From contig JAFYKO010000082.1 of assembly GCA_017537515.1 (NCBI GenBank), forward strand, positions 1 through 45,175: DNA of 45,175 nt, written 5' to 3'. Below, piece after piece: positions 12,001-16,861 of the stretch. A program made the position numbers and the translations under genes. Below the pieces are notes generated by a model that was not told the DNA's origin, searched no databases, and was given only the letters and a program-made list of their open reading frames with translations. Position 1 is the stretch's first letter. The number at the start of each line of letters is the position of its first letter. Source of the stretch: Clostridia bacterium (GTDB taxonomy: Bacteria > Bacillota > Clostridia > Christensenellales > UBA1242).

Positions 12001-12593
12001 TCATCGGTGATTGTGAGGACGCCATTAGAAAGGTTTACTCCGCTTGCGAGTTCATCAAGAAGCGAGAATTCGACAACTTGTTGTGTTGTGTTTGCCGGGC
12101 TGTATTGAATAAGTTTGTATGAATTCAAGGCTTTTGGTTCGCCACGAACGACATAGAGATTTTTAGAGTCGGTTGTTGAATACATAGCGGAAACTGGCAC
12201 TTCAACATTGACATAGAAAGACACAGTCTTGTTGCCTTCAAGGGTTGTTACGGTGATAACCGCATTTTGACAAACGCCATTTGCTGTAAGCGTTATTGCA
12301 GTTGCGTTTCCGTCCTCAAAGGCGGTTTCAACGGTTATGTAGGCGTTATTTGAAGAGACGCTAATATCTTTGCTGATTCCCTTATCACCTTTTACATAAG
12401 CGTAAATTGTCTCTGTTGTTGAGACGCCATTTTCGAGATATAAAACAACCGTCGCACCGTCATTTGACAATGAGACAGAAATGTTTTTGTTTGAATCGCA
12501 CGCCGTAAAGCCAAATGCGAGCAAAACAAAAATCAACACAAACGAAAGTTTGCTTAAAATCGACTTAAAACTAATGTGTGAAAATAAACTCAT
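1..12593 (-). CDS. Giant GLUG-repeat surface lipoprotein, C-terminus beyond window edge
   Basis: A single minus-strand frame runs from the ATG at 12593 to the left edge without a stop, at least 4197 codons. Residues 1-31 are a lipoprotein signal peptide with a hydrophobic core and the lipobox-like end FTAC, so Cys32 would be lipidated. Residues of roughly 33-970 are beta-rich, Thr/Ser/Asn-rich and resemble stacked Ig-like modules. A first GLUG block (about 1090-1220) contains VGGLVAENYGKI, VGGLVGLNTGDI and similar units. Another beta-rich stretch follows (about 1260-2100), then a long second GLUG region from about 2120 to the edge; I count about 30 GLUG-like units in all. GLUG motifs are known from large bacterial surface and adhesin-like proteins; an adhesion role is inference. 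The start has an AGAGGAAG ribosome binding site and a promoter upstream. Codon use looks like its neighbours. Confidence 0.93.
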   Translation of the reverse strand, partial: MSLFSHISFKSILSKLSFVLIFVLLAFGFTACDSNKNISVSLSNDGATVVLYLENGVSTTETIYAYVKGDKGISKDISVSSNNAYITVETAFEDGNATAITLTANGVCQNAVITVTTLEGNKTVSFYVNVEVPVSAMYSTTDSKNLYVVRGEPKALNSYKLIQYSPANTTQQVVEFSLLDELASGVNLSNGVLTITDDYAFNQITLKATSVDKPNISTFITLDVLEPISSVVEYSANYSQTAGEIDLTRTISLTKNIADTKSVDFIIELSTSESVSIIPYVKSTLKTESEIVEFVSSTKSQNNDKTRFVFTLTSTQLSGNDEVYFVMSYDVYGYTYTSQSFKIETHDAIKSIQLLTDGLVPASNTAVVYHEYYGSKIGLQIDTEVTPSAIPEDQRVLILELQTGSSEYTFYKKNAFGFAEEIIFTDDQYEFVGGEAIFVKANSTSASNGAIKIFAKVNPAISKTLFLDATQGTLNLEINGTQIDQDGNKVVYLTSNEVMTQSVSFFIDNDEGNSVEIMTSGDAFTADSKSITRIQANNYTFQISSVKGKVSADGILVIRSANGFSASLRVEVFEELTLKDIKLSVPTPQGSTAVGNMQVISNFSNTVNLQFSVAIKQGTSITLTKNITGATSISYGYSDTLLSDYENAYASEYQNFMHLAIFNNMQNLTFGSESDIVQASYLSGMSEIYGLDCGKTCIEATIFGYELNGESKQSVSFKTYFFVEVYIPVDGFALSKTSLTLYSAETLGVNDMDYSEGRAFVYINEDATYSNIEWTSNYGFDFTLGGKNVYNFVFEDGEVAIKAHSTTEAYEEGGETKYHSVASRTFFFVAKVQEFGKTYTLTLKVEIKKAQQVEKIAVLDVNLQQGIYLQLDNSGKDLTRPITAEVQIGKSNIEPFNSELVFEFLPDAYTESDAITVNREAGYITVDGSRINGGAGIIRIAPADRYTPTGYVAGENDVAVYIPITIADGNSRATAYRVNNLSQITELDKHYVLMQDVTAINPGDFVFNGALSGGLYGALIGSNEIATIQTSKTLFSEITLSGKVADLIITNTAGEIAGNSVLANKNKGSIENVTVESFNSAGNYTILKASEDVGYVGGLVAENYGKITDSAFFGGVESTSNAVVGGLVGLNTGDIFGSKVEVYNYNSSNTTTYAKISGTSFVGGLVGEMTAGTLKNSYFQSYASENADPKNYIGLEVISGQNVGVLVGNLTGGNIDKTFGYANDLTSFTGNATNLSYIKNAYLVFRTDNQNASGTYIQNNEYTEIRNLNYAEVWALDSEQNFGLPYFKGIVLEIPLESISNTLANADNIFSIQGKSVIFHYSTSGSLTLQEIYALSDLNFITFEELLGTTESLVGLRGISSDSKVIAVFANGVQITGKGSATLTLFSKYDSTISQTFEIYTINPILDFKLMQNGVEFGDNSNLKIKTNNNFSLTALLQNSIILDQNYVLIDENKYQLSFQEDLDSYISGKNLTATINTIKLYEDFGLDLFEVEYALSVVSDSLSSAEKTAINEILGNNFSGSFFLNFYKGADVVDVNQSEFTMQPSGEIIVEGFILSDIAPANESLAIIVDSQEFEDIFDIQTQYISSEYFTSKIDLTQKTQNIDEAVYFKHYYRISLEVKSEYKNYDFDQNTTSNGNVGTELKLLAYAKSSLGNAETIGTDLVFEDFSVVINSQEITSINASHYTLIDKNLVYDSTSKKNIVYHSYSGTSTSVLSPGEEGLLKINLFPDYADYDYITVTYSAQNGANGNLTFGLMKKETNGLFTRNNNNYAIFEDGIIVYNAYSLDESNVDNQNIIYISTFVPLTTNQDVVFNIQISAIKNQVAVKTIPFNLIVQYLEGADIAVYNPDGREVDNVARGTTQKLVVTLEKDQTLENLFFTGVDTSISSVGNYITYANQTIEELPSSILKTITYDLYVGETLEILHNANYVTIEAVISWKENGKQQTKTTTMALGIVDFVIDEITLLTDKLDKTNLTTYVGLDTNLQFDFNGNQNQGGNDAFNQFIQNFYYEKKSDLGTFGDYVVNTNNYKAKSFLGNLYYVNGDGSTSSIVSNDGTINSNSYFTINVDETTGKISITGIATTTNPVKLVFKLQVQYPNAESRYYTTEINFNFTITVVKYSDEDTPLIIENEAGFYDAIQGNTPENYILMTDLYLEDYTPQTTNAIKSLDGNNFTINIMSYDDSSATQVENFALFETVNADTILKNLTVNIYHAGLVSVNTSVTRSVNIAGLAITNYGIIYNCEVVAFNADKTTPELGTSGIVASYSSGNISSLITSTIAGFVVYNEGNISNSRVGGNMLHKVNSNDIPLSVFSIAGQGNIAGFVYENRGNIASSYFANGQITNNTASGIETRTAGFVGQNSGQIHTSYVKGVGNAEYSLSGGGISTSSISAGFVYTNSGDIGDSYSNIMLASGTGNTTSPYESGRFTAGFAYINSGEIERCYTASKIENAKNTQTAFLGVDENNQKQNTGTIKNSYYYASSVLEGDSYTDLDQNVSIKRIQEPDNTEYFYGFAFSDDTNSVNGVWYATAYGVDLVSANQIAVSNRYLANVTRNAVTNEIESYNLPYTEGYEYGSKINPIIIKNADEYNMAFGGFTTLQSTAVEKYRSQTEVYGNYRLISDINFNDIPSTQSGKIGSTDKTLKGGIVDGNMFTISGLDLTASADTSVLNYGLFAKLEQNAIIMNMNVNVILVSAGKAQNVGAIAGSVYDSKLINISLMAGSQTQNSNVTGRNIVGALAGIVQGDSEVKNITATNISVTAEYKVPSSSQGFSRNNSEIINLNAYVSYAGGIIGVADIYGLGYSNTYTYDQAMKTPHLLFLKTEGSMVISGSTAGGVIGYMGPRTFMKDATLELSNTLTQKIIADKFYAGGIVGENYGDLDMLRAQHELALQNQIESDIPLYYQNPASTEVERGNLTLFESTSQNKPLAIGGLVGLMTTGKITHAYSKVNVISKYATYAGGVVGQIPGLLNASKYQISLNEVYAFGDVKASDAEKAGAGGIAGYIDFGRKLAFNKVNAVNFWGLVEDNGSFTIPQNTYSVFALTGSSLLQSYVAPEYIDNVARVNGEVVSLNPSYSGYNLPSITCAVGSDDMFAVTTVKFNGKKKGEEVSLKKSFAKLNTGSYYDMIQAKQSITPLYELSTSSYNGVTMDQYFLQSDWDPNYWVRYTTELLPKLVMFSDTNLFYIDKAEDLQKIIQFPSATFIVRAAESPVKPIINIGSYLVTSGIDFSSIVFTGVLKGLDNTMNYGFGFEGLAVPFFESIQNAKIYNLTFKNLGSSNTQAIPTSSSITNTATQSSFENLTISNCHITASLSEGFNNVGILANKISGGYISNITFVNCSVTALASEDLSETDVSVGMLAGKIETVSSANMQIGDVTAYMSSGFVNSPNSTLNDIVINANNHPIKNLSVGSIAGSADGAVMLAYTTISATSERVKGVGVANTTNPKQTYTPDSSYNGINNGLVINVQNRGNIERYNAGLLFGEANNLTVSFQRVSTDSRLNIVGAITASENANIGEANIGGIVGKSNTSTSLTNGATVKTDAFVVVDVDMALTAEKVNAGMLIGSAIGIEGIDNIETFGTINVKATSGQTNIGGFVGVVNGDLKITNAISRTSLTYTNSNTNLSGFANVGGMIGLFNTTSSSLILGNMDYDAKYIGRITIDGSNVNVGGLVGGIVGSRTSVSNVNAVEIIGTVFGGSVLVKSGEAMYVGGIVGNSNTSGSYELRKTLTKNLSYGDIHVSANMTENDKPSYFGGILGKGSSATHLNTNYSVCTITSASSDITENMNINAVVGSSNGTLTDSDAKNYYSNQLTLCLDYNETDLVNGLQTENVYFYTNNGLDETLPTLASVIVDYKTQLDDYEENVEVYEGSKLAPIQLTNSNFNQNKKWFESDNNGRKTFFVLTESLSQDVMKNISLKNAHFVGDGFETRIASDALFASVDANSVVAGVKVVANSLSTHTTTVYSKSGTVATGSGTLANINLGTIYSCNATESEGPEKFQVIGIQNSLSDVYTGGLVGVNGGQILDSATDVDVKTTAIAGAFVGLNDGIINNSYTTGSVNALDSYAFGQGSANGKIYSSYTSAITQNNGSVGSGVFGDNSTTDCHYDLYTTGTYDDNGIESDTNTMSTMIEVSEENPKDIFLSNSKASKKFAYDITTNYGFLSFSGEAYKNLPHLKNSNTGDGSVDNAFMIHSVGKLQQLNTM

Positions 12594-12933
12594 TTTTCTT
12601 CCTCTCTGCGAAATTTTCAATTTCTACTAGAATTATAGCATTTTTCGACATTAAAAGTCAATTAAAAATACTATGTATTTTATATAAATAACAAAAAATT
12701 TCACAAATTTTTTGGCATTGAAGAAAAATTTCAAAATCTCTCTAAGAAAAACCGCAAAACTTTTCTTGTTTTATTATCCCCAAAATTCTTTCAAAAATAA
12801 CCAAAAATTTATTTTTTAAACAAAAATTTGAATAAAAAAATAAAAAACACATAAAAAATTGGATTTTTTGCATTTTTTGAGTATTTTTTATTAAATTATT
12901 TAAATTTCTGCTTTTGCAAGGTGAAGGTGGTTT
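12594..12933. other. 340-bp AT-rich spacer
   Basis: It separates the giant lipoprotein gene from the end of the ttcA-like gene. It contains the lipoprotein promoter (12632-12661) and ribosome binding site. From about 12662 to 12900 it is almost entirely A and T with no credible ORF. I see no GC-containing terminator hairpin for the ttcA-like gene, so termination there may rely on AT-only structure. Confidence 0.7.
12632..12661 (-). promoter_or_regulatory. Sigma-A-type promoter of the giant lipoprotein gene
   Basis: On the minus strand TTGACT (12656-12661) is followed after 18 nt by TATAAT (12632-12637), which carries the extended -10 triplet TGC directly before it. The predicted leader is about 30 nt and ends in the ribosome binding site AGAGGAAG before the ATG. 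This is the strongest canonical promoter in the window. Confidence 0.75.
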
Positions 12934-13674
12934 CTAATTCTGGTCGTCGGTTTTTAAGACCTTGTCAAAAAGGTTGTACCTCTCTGTATGGCATAAACTT
13001 GCGTGTAAGCTTCTTTTGAAACCTGGATTTTTTTCGGCAAGGTCAGATAAGACGAGTTTCACTTTTTCCCTTTCGGTTGTTTTGTTTGCGGGACAACAAC
13101 TGTCCACAATCGGCAAACCTTCACACTGAGCAAGGATGTCATTCTCCCAAATATACAAGAATGGACGAATCACCCACAAAGACGCCCTCGAGAGGTATGT
13201 TTTTGGCCAAAAGGTGCTAAGGCGGTTTTCTCTTGAAACGCACATAAAGAATGTTTCTATAAAATCATCGGCGTGATGCCCAAGGGCAACCTTATTGCAA
13301 CCAAGCTCTTTTGCCTTGGAATTAAGCACGCCTCGGCGAAGATTTGCACACAAAGCACAAGGGTTTTTCTCTTTCCTCACATCAAACACAATCTCTTTTA
13401 TGGCAGTTTGGACAACAACAAACTCAACGCCTAGTTCTTCGCAAAACTTTTCAATTTTTGAGTAGTCTGTATTTCCAAAAACATCAACAGCAATAGCGAC
13501 AATTTCAAAATCAAACTTGACTTGCTTTCTATACTGCGACAGACACAAAAGAAGCGTAAGGCTGTCTTTTCCACCAGACACCCCAACCGCAACCTTATCT
13601 CCTTCTTCAAGCATAGAATATTCTTTGATTGCCCTATGCATTGCAGACACCATTTTTTTGTTTGCTTTTTTCAT
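12934..13674 (-). CDS. TtcA/TilS-type PP-loop ATPase, probable tRNA thiolation enzyme
   Basis: An N-type ATP pyrophosphatase of 246 aa from the start chosen here. The PP-loop SGGKDS lies at residues 33-38, a CxxC pair (PCALC) at 106-109, the GHHADDFIET motif further on, and an SCCPAN cysteine pair near the C-terminus. This cysteine pattern fits the TtcA subfamily, which uses an iron-sulfur cluster to make 2-thiocytidine in tRNA; other PP-loop tRNA-modifying enzymes remain possible. An upstream in-frame ATG at 13716 exists, but the promoter at 13682-13710 overlaps that extension, so the ATG at 13674 is preferred. No Shine-Dalgarno is present, consistent with a leaderless message. Confidence 0.85.
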   Translation of the reverse strand: MKKANKKMVSAMHRAIKEYSMLEEGDKVAVGVSGGKDSLTLLLCLSQYRKQVKFDFEIVAIAVDVFGNTDYSKIEKFCEELGVEFVVVQTAIKEIVFDVRKEKNPCALCANLRRGVLNSKAKELGCNKVALGHHADDFIETFFMCVSRENRLSTFWPKTYLSRASLWVIRPFLYIWENDILAQCEGLPIVDSCCPANKTTEREKVKLVLSDLAEKNPGFKRSLHASLCHTERYNLFDKVLKTDDQN

Positions 13675-13681
13675 AAGAATA

Positions 13682-13710
13682 ATTATATCAAACTCTACGA
13701 CATTTTGCAA
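13682..13710 (-). promoter_or_regulatory. Promoter of the ttcA-like gene, leaderless geometry
   Basis: Minus-strand TTGCAA (13705-13710), a 17-nt spacer ending in TGA, then TATAAT (13682-13687). Only 7 nt separate the -10 from the ATG at 13674, so transcription should start at or next to the start codon. Confidence 0.65.
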
Positions 13711-13851
13711 GCCCATTTTTCAAACGCAAACACACTCTAAGATGATAAAATTAATATTTTAACAAAAAATTAAATAAAAAATAATAAAAAATGATTTTTT
13801 TATTAAAATTTAATATTTTTTTATAAGTTTTTTAATTTTTTGTTTATATAA

Positions 13852-14100
13852 TTATTTATCTTTCCATTTGTTTTTTGTAGCCTCGCCACCTCGAAGGTGC
13901 TTTTCCTTAAAATTCTTTTGAAGAATTCTGTCCACTTTTTCAAAGAGTCTTGGGTCAATCAGTGGAAGCTTTTTTGACACGTCGTTGTGAACGGTGCTTT
14001 TACTTATCCCATAAACCACAGCGGTTTGCCTAACTGTTTTGCCGGTCTTTAAAATATATCTCCCAAGCGAGATTGCTCGTTGTCTTTTTACAAAATCCAT
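13852..14100 (-). CDS. spoIIID: Sporulation transcription regulator SpoIIID
   Basis: 82 aa, the usual size for SpoIIID, a small DNA-binding protein that reshapes sigma-E-dependent transcription in the mother cell during sporulation. The start MDFVKRQRAISLGRYI and the helix-turn-helix segment TVRQTAVVYGISKSTVHNDV are characteristic, and a basic tail ends in KNKWKDK. The ATG is preceded by GAGAGG at good spacing. The leader contains two overlapping hairpins (14126-14159) that cannot form together. Placement near a SpoIIQ-like and a YwmB-like gene matches the B. subtilis neighbourhood. Confidence 0.95.
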   Translation of the reverse strand: MDFVKRQRAISLGRYILKTGKTVRQTAVVYGISKSTVHNDVSKKLPLIDPRLFEKVDRILQKNFKEKHLRGGEATKNKWKDK

Positions 14101-14125
14101 ATAATACCTCTCAATATTTTTGACA

Positions 14126-14159
14126 TAGGCAAAGGGCTTGCCTAGATGCCATATCTAGG
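14126..14159 (-). promoter_or_regulatory. Overlapping, mutually exclusive hairpins in the spoIIID leader
   Basis: Read on the minus strand, CCTAGAT-loop-ATCTAGG (14159 to 14141) and TAGGCAA-loop-TTGCCTA (14144 to 14126) are each perfect 7-bp stems with 5-nt loops. They share four bases, 14141-14144, so only one can form at a time. A CATATAAAT box just upstream could be a -10 element. Whether this is an RNA switch or a pair of protein-binding palindromes cannot be told from sequence. Confidence 0.5.
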
Positions 14160-14181
14160 GTATTTATATGAAGAAGAAAAT

Positions 14182-14222
14182 AAAAAAAGAACAACTTTGA
14201 GCCGAATTTGTCAAAATTGTTC
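14182..14222 (-). terminator. Rho-independent terminator after acpP
   Basis: A 12-bp stem, with one G-U pair, is formed by 14211-14222 and 14189-14200, closes a 10-nt loop, and is followed on the minus strand by seven T (14188-14182). It lies just downstream of the acpP stop and insulates spoIIID. Confidence 0.85.
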
Positions 14223-14245
14223 GATTTTTAAAGTTTTTTGAATTT

Positions 14246-14476
14246 TTACGCTTTTTTACCGTCAATCATATCAGCAATTTCTCTGATGGTTGTCAACTTT
14301 GAAGTTTCTTCATCTGTGATAACAACACCAAATTCATCTTCCAATGTCATAAGCATTTCAACAACGTCAAGTGAATCAGCACCAAGGTCCTCAATCAATT
14401 TTGCGTCGTCCGCAATGCTTTCAACTGGTTTGTTAAGTTGAACGGAAACAAGTTTTTTTACTTTATCAATTGTCAT
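14246..14476 (-). CDS. acpP: Acyl carrier protein
   Basis: 76 aa, typical of an acyl carrier protein, the small acidic carrier of growing fatty acyl chains. The phosphopantetheine attachment motif DLGADSLDVVEM places the modified serine at residue 35. The ATG at 14476 is preceded by GGAGG with 6 nt spacing; an in-frame upstream ATG at 14542 would add a non-homologous 22-residue extension within the leader and is rejected. It has its own promoter and terminator, with no fatty acid synthesis genes nearby, sitting between spoIIID and a spoIIQ-like gene. Confidence 0.95.
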   Translation of the reverse strand: MTIDKVKKLVSVQLNKPVESIADDAKLIEDLGADSLDVVEMLMTLEDEFGVVITDEETSKLTTIREIADMIDGKKA

Positions 14477-14550
14477 AAGATCCTCCACTTCTGGCCTTTG
14501 AAAAGCCATTGATTTAAAAAACAGCCTATTGAAATTCAACAAACTGATTT

Positions 14551-14578
14551 TTAACTACGAAACACATTTCATAGTTAA
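14551..14578 (-). promoter_or_regulatory. Inverted repeat at the 5' end of the acpP transcript
   Basis: Arms TTAACTATGAAA and TTTCGTAGTTAA (minus strand) pair over 12 positions with one G-U and a 4-nt loop. With the promoter at 14587-14615, the start site is predicted near 14580, so the hairpin would form the very 5' end of the mRNA, or the DNA palindrome would be an operator overlapping +1. It does not match the FapR operator as I know it. Confidence 0.5.
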
Positions 14579-14586
14579 TATAGGAT

Positions 14587-14615
14587 ATTATAACACATTC
14601 ATTTTTATTTGTAAA
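14587..14615 (-). promoter_or_regulatory. acpP promoter
   Basis: Minus-strand TTTACA (14610-14615), a 17-nt spacer ending in the TGT extension, and TATAAT (14587-14592). The leader of about 100 nt carries the inverted repeat at its start and a GGAGG site before the ATG. Confidence 0.7.
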
Positions 14616-14805
14616 CTTATTTTTAAATTTTCTTTCGTTTAGCAAAAATCGACCACTCAAAATAGTTTATTTATCTTTCTTGGTTTTAAAGATTGTTTTT
14701 TTAATAAATACAATAATTTTTTTGCTTAATTTTTAATTAAAAATAATATTTTTTCAATTTTTTTATATTATTTTAATAATTTTTTTAGGGTTTTAATAAA
14801 ATTAA

Positions 14806-15396
14806 TTATTTATTTTGAAGTTCAAGATAGTTTGCAGGGTCAATACTTTTTCCATCTTCAATCATTTTGAAGTGCAAATGTTTTCCGTCAGAAGATTCAG
14901 CAGTTGCGGTTTTGTCAACCTCGCCAAGTTGGTCGCCTTTTTTGATTTCATCGCCAACTTTAACTAAAACATCATTGGAAAGTGAACTGTAAACACTTTG
15001 CAATTTGTCGCTGTGCTTTACAGTAATTGAAACACCGTCGATTGAGTTTTCAGATACGTTTGTTACAACTCCGTCAGCAACCGAATACACCTTCAAATCA
15101 GTTGATGTAAGGTCAATTCCGTCGTGGAATTCCCATCTTCCAAGAGTTGAGTTGAGAAATAATTCATTGAGAGAATAATCTTTAATAAGTGTTGCATTTT
15201 CCATTGGCATTCCAAATGTCAAAACAGTTGTACTGGTCTCGACACTTTGCTCGTTGTCATTAACCTTAACTTGTGATGAGTGTGCACCCGCAACAATAAT
15301 CGTAACCGCCATTGCAAGAACCAACACACCCGCAACACAGTAGGTCCCATACTTCTTCATAAAAGATGTGAATTTGTTTTTGTTTTCGTTTTGCAT
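14806..15396 (-). CDS. SpoIIQ-like membrane-anchored M23 (LytM) protein
   Basis: 196 aa with a short cytosolic N-terminus, one membrane helix (about residues 20-37) and an extracytoplasmic M23/LytM domain. Both zinc-binding signatures are visible: HxxxD in FHDGIDL and HxH in GKHLHF, so the metallopeptidase site may be intact, as in clostridial SpoIIQ and unlike the degenerate B. subtilis protein. SpoIIQ in the forespore membrane joins SpoIIIAH across the intermembrane space during engulfment. Neighbouring spoIIID and a ywmB-like gene support this assignment over a general cell-wall endopeptidase. The ATG is preceded by GAGGAGG. Confidence 0.8.
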   Translation of the reverse strand: MQNENKNKFTSFMKKYGTYCVAGVLVLAMAVTIIVAGAHSSQVKVNDNEQSVETSTTVLTFGMPMENATLIKDYSLNELFLNSTLGRWEFHDGIDLTSTDLKVYSVADGVVTNVSENSIDGVSITVKHSDKLQSVYSSLSNDVLVKVGDEIKKGDQLGEVDKTATAESSDGKHLHFKMIEDGKSIDPANYLELQNK

Positions 15397-15591
15397 ACTT
15401 TTTTCCTCCTCGGCGAAAGTGTAGACAATGCATTAATTTTTTAATCACAACCATCAAAAAAACACAAAAAAATAAATAATTTTTCATTTTTTGCTGTCAT
15501 TTTTAATATTTTTAATTGTTTTTTATTATTTTTGTAAAAACATTTTTCATTATTATGTTTAAAAAACAAAAAACTTGTCAATAACATTGTT

Positions 15592-16050
15592 ATGAAAAAA
15601 TTGATTTGTCTTGGGTTTGTTATGCTATTAGTCACCCTTTCCACTTTCAACAATAGTTTTGGGATGTACATATTTTCTTTATCAACCGACCTTGGAGTTT
15701 ACTTCTATCTTGACGAGGCACCCGCTAGCTACATTGGAGAATGTATCAAGAATGGAGAGGGGTATATTTTGAAAACAACTGCAGATTTTGCAAAAGAAAA
15801 CTTTTCAAATTTAAGCGGATGTTATGGCTTCTCAGTGGAGGTTGATAAAAACAAAACCACAACCAAAAATCTTCTTGACAAAATCACCATAACCAAAACC
15901 GAAAAAATTGACAACTTGCAAATTTTTTATGGAGTCGCAAGTGGACTACCCTTCTCAACAATTATTGAAAACAAAAAGGTCAATATCCAAATTGCAATAT
16001 CCGAATCAAAAATAATTCTTGGCTCTCCAATAATTTTGGGAAGTTATTAA
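15592..16050 (+). CDS. Secreted YwmB-like protein
   Basis: 152 aa with an N-terminal hydrophobic signal sequence (about residues 4-20). The C-terminus KVNIQIA...IILGSPIILGSY resembles the end of YwmB-family proteins as I recall them, and YwmB lies close to spoIID, spoIIQ and spoIIID in B. subtilis; here the gene is divergent from the spoIIQ-like gene. It is shorter than B. subtilis YwmB. The function of YwmB is unknown. No Shine-Dalgarno is evident; the start lies at the edge of a small palindrome (ATAAC-3 nt-GTTAT). The family call rests on the C-terminal motif plus context. Confidence 0.55.
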   Translation: MKKLICLGFVMLLVTLSTFNNSFGMYIFSLSTDLGVYFYLDEAPASYIGECIKNGEGYILKTTADFAKENFSNLSGCYGFSVEVDKNKTTTKNLLDKITITKTEKIDNLQIFYGVASGLPFSTIIENKKVNIQIAISESKIILGSPIILGSY

Positions 16051-16155
16051 AAACTTTTTTTTATTTTAAATAATTAATTAAAAATAGCTCAAAAATCTTA
16101 TTTTTTATTAAAATATAATTATTTTTATTAATCTTTTTTAAATATTTTTTGTTTT

Positions 16156-16758
16156 TTATAAATTTTCTATTTTCCAAATACTTTCAAAATTTGAGTCCGC
16201 TGGAAGGGTTTCGAAAGTTATTATTATTAAATAAATATTATTTGAAGAAAGTTTTGCATCCTCGGTTGGAGTGCTTATTTTTTTAATAAACTGCACAGTG
16301 AGATTTGGCGTCAATGTGTCGTTGTAGTAATAATACCCGTCGTTTTTCTTCGCCCACTCTGTAGTGGTTTCCAAAGGAATTGAAACAAGATTGTTGTATT
16401 CGTCATACAAAAATGCTTTCGCTCGAAGCTTTGCATCACGTTCTGTGGGTTTAAGGCTTACGCTTGCAAGTTGATTTACACCAAAATTTGGAAGAAGCGA
16501 ACCATAAAAATACAAGGTTTGAGAAATTGAGCCATTGTCCGTTATGGTGAGTTGCATATCTGTTCCAAGTGGTTTGAGGCCCGTATGTTCGGGGGCGTTT
16601 GGAACAAGGGGATTTTTCAAGAACAAACCTATTGACGCCAAAAACAACACCGAAAGGAGAACCACAAAAAAGATATACCAACCCTCTTTTTGTTTGGAAA
16701 TTCCCCCATTGTTTGCCACCTCAGGTTTTTCAAGTTCCTGTTTTTCGACCTTTCTCAT
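16156..16758 (-). CDS. Bitopic membrane protein of unknown function
   Basis: 200 aa. A charged N-terminus (residues 1-26) precedes one membrane helix (about 27-47, GWYIFFVVLLSVLFLASIGL); the remaining 150 residues are likely extracytoplasmic and beta-rich. I do not recognise the family. The frame stays open upstream to 17016 but would then overlap the neighbouring gene and its terminator, so the ATG at 16758 is used. It has no Shine-Dalgarno; AATAAT lies exactly 6 nt before the ATG. It is convergent with the ywmB-like gene. Confidence 0.7.
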   Translation of the reverse strand: MRKVEKQELEKPEVANNGGISKQKEGWYIFFVVLLSVLFLASIGLFLKNPLVPNAPEHTGLKPLGTDMQLTITDNGSISQTLYFYGSLLPNFGVNQLASVSLKPTERDAKLRAKAFLYDEYNNLVSIPLETTTEWAKKNDGYYYYNDTLTPNLTVQFIKKISTPTEDAKLSSNNIYLIIITFETLPADSNFESIWKIENL

Positions 16759-16764
16759 ATATTT

Positions 16765-16794
16765 ATTATTTGAATCTTGAAGTTTTTTATACAA
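16765..16794 (-). promoter_or_regulatory. Possible leaderless promoter of the gene at 16758
   Basis: Minus-strand TTGTAT (16789-16794), 18 nt, AATAAT (16765-16770), then 6 nt to the ATG. The -10 is weak and lacks the TGn extension, so this is the least secure member of the leaderless set. Confidence 0.35.
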
Positions 16795-16832
16795 ATGTCT
16801 ATACTGGGCCAATCGATTTTTGTTATAACGAC

Positions 16833-16855
16833 AAAAAAACAAGCATCTCTGCTTG
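16833..16855 (-). terminator. Terminator of the LPG-synthase-like gene
   Basis: On the minus strand CAAGCA-GAGA-TGCTTG forms a 6-bp stem with a 4-nt loop, followed by seven T (16839-16833). It starts just after the stop of the gene ending at 16862. Confidence 0.88.
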
Positions 16856-16861
16856 CTTGAT

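Larger units (their letters stand above)
14477..14805. other. 329-bp spacer: acpP leader and promoter, then AT-rich DNA
   Basis: The acpP-proximal part holds the leader with a 28-bp inverted repeat and the promoter. From about 14620 to 14805 the sequence is nearly all A and T, downstream of the spoIIQ-like stop, with no ORF and no clear GC-containing terminator. Confidence 0.65.

Noticed and set aside
14551..14578. FapR operator at acpP
   Set aside because: The arms TTAACTA/TAGTTAA do not match the TTAGTACC-type half-sites of FapR.
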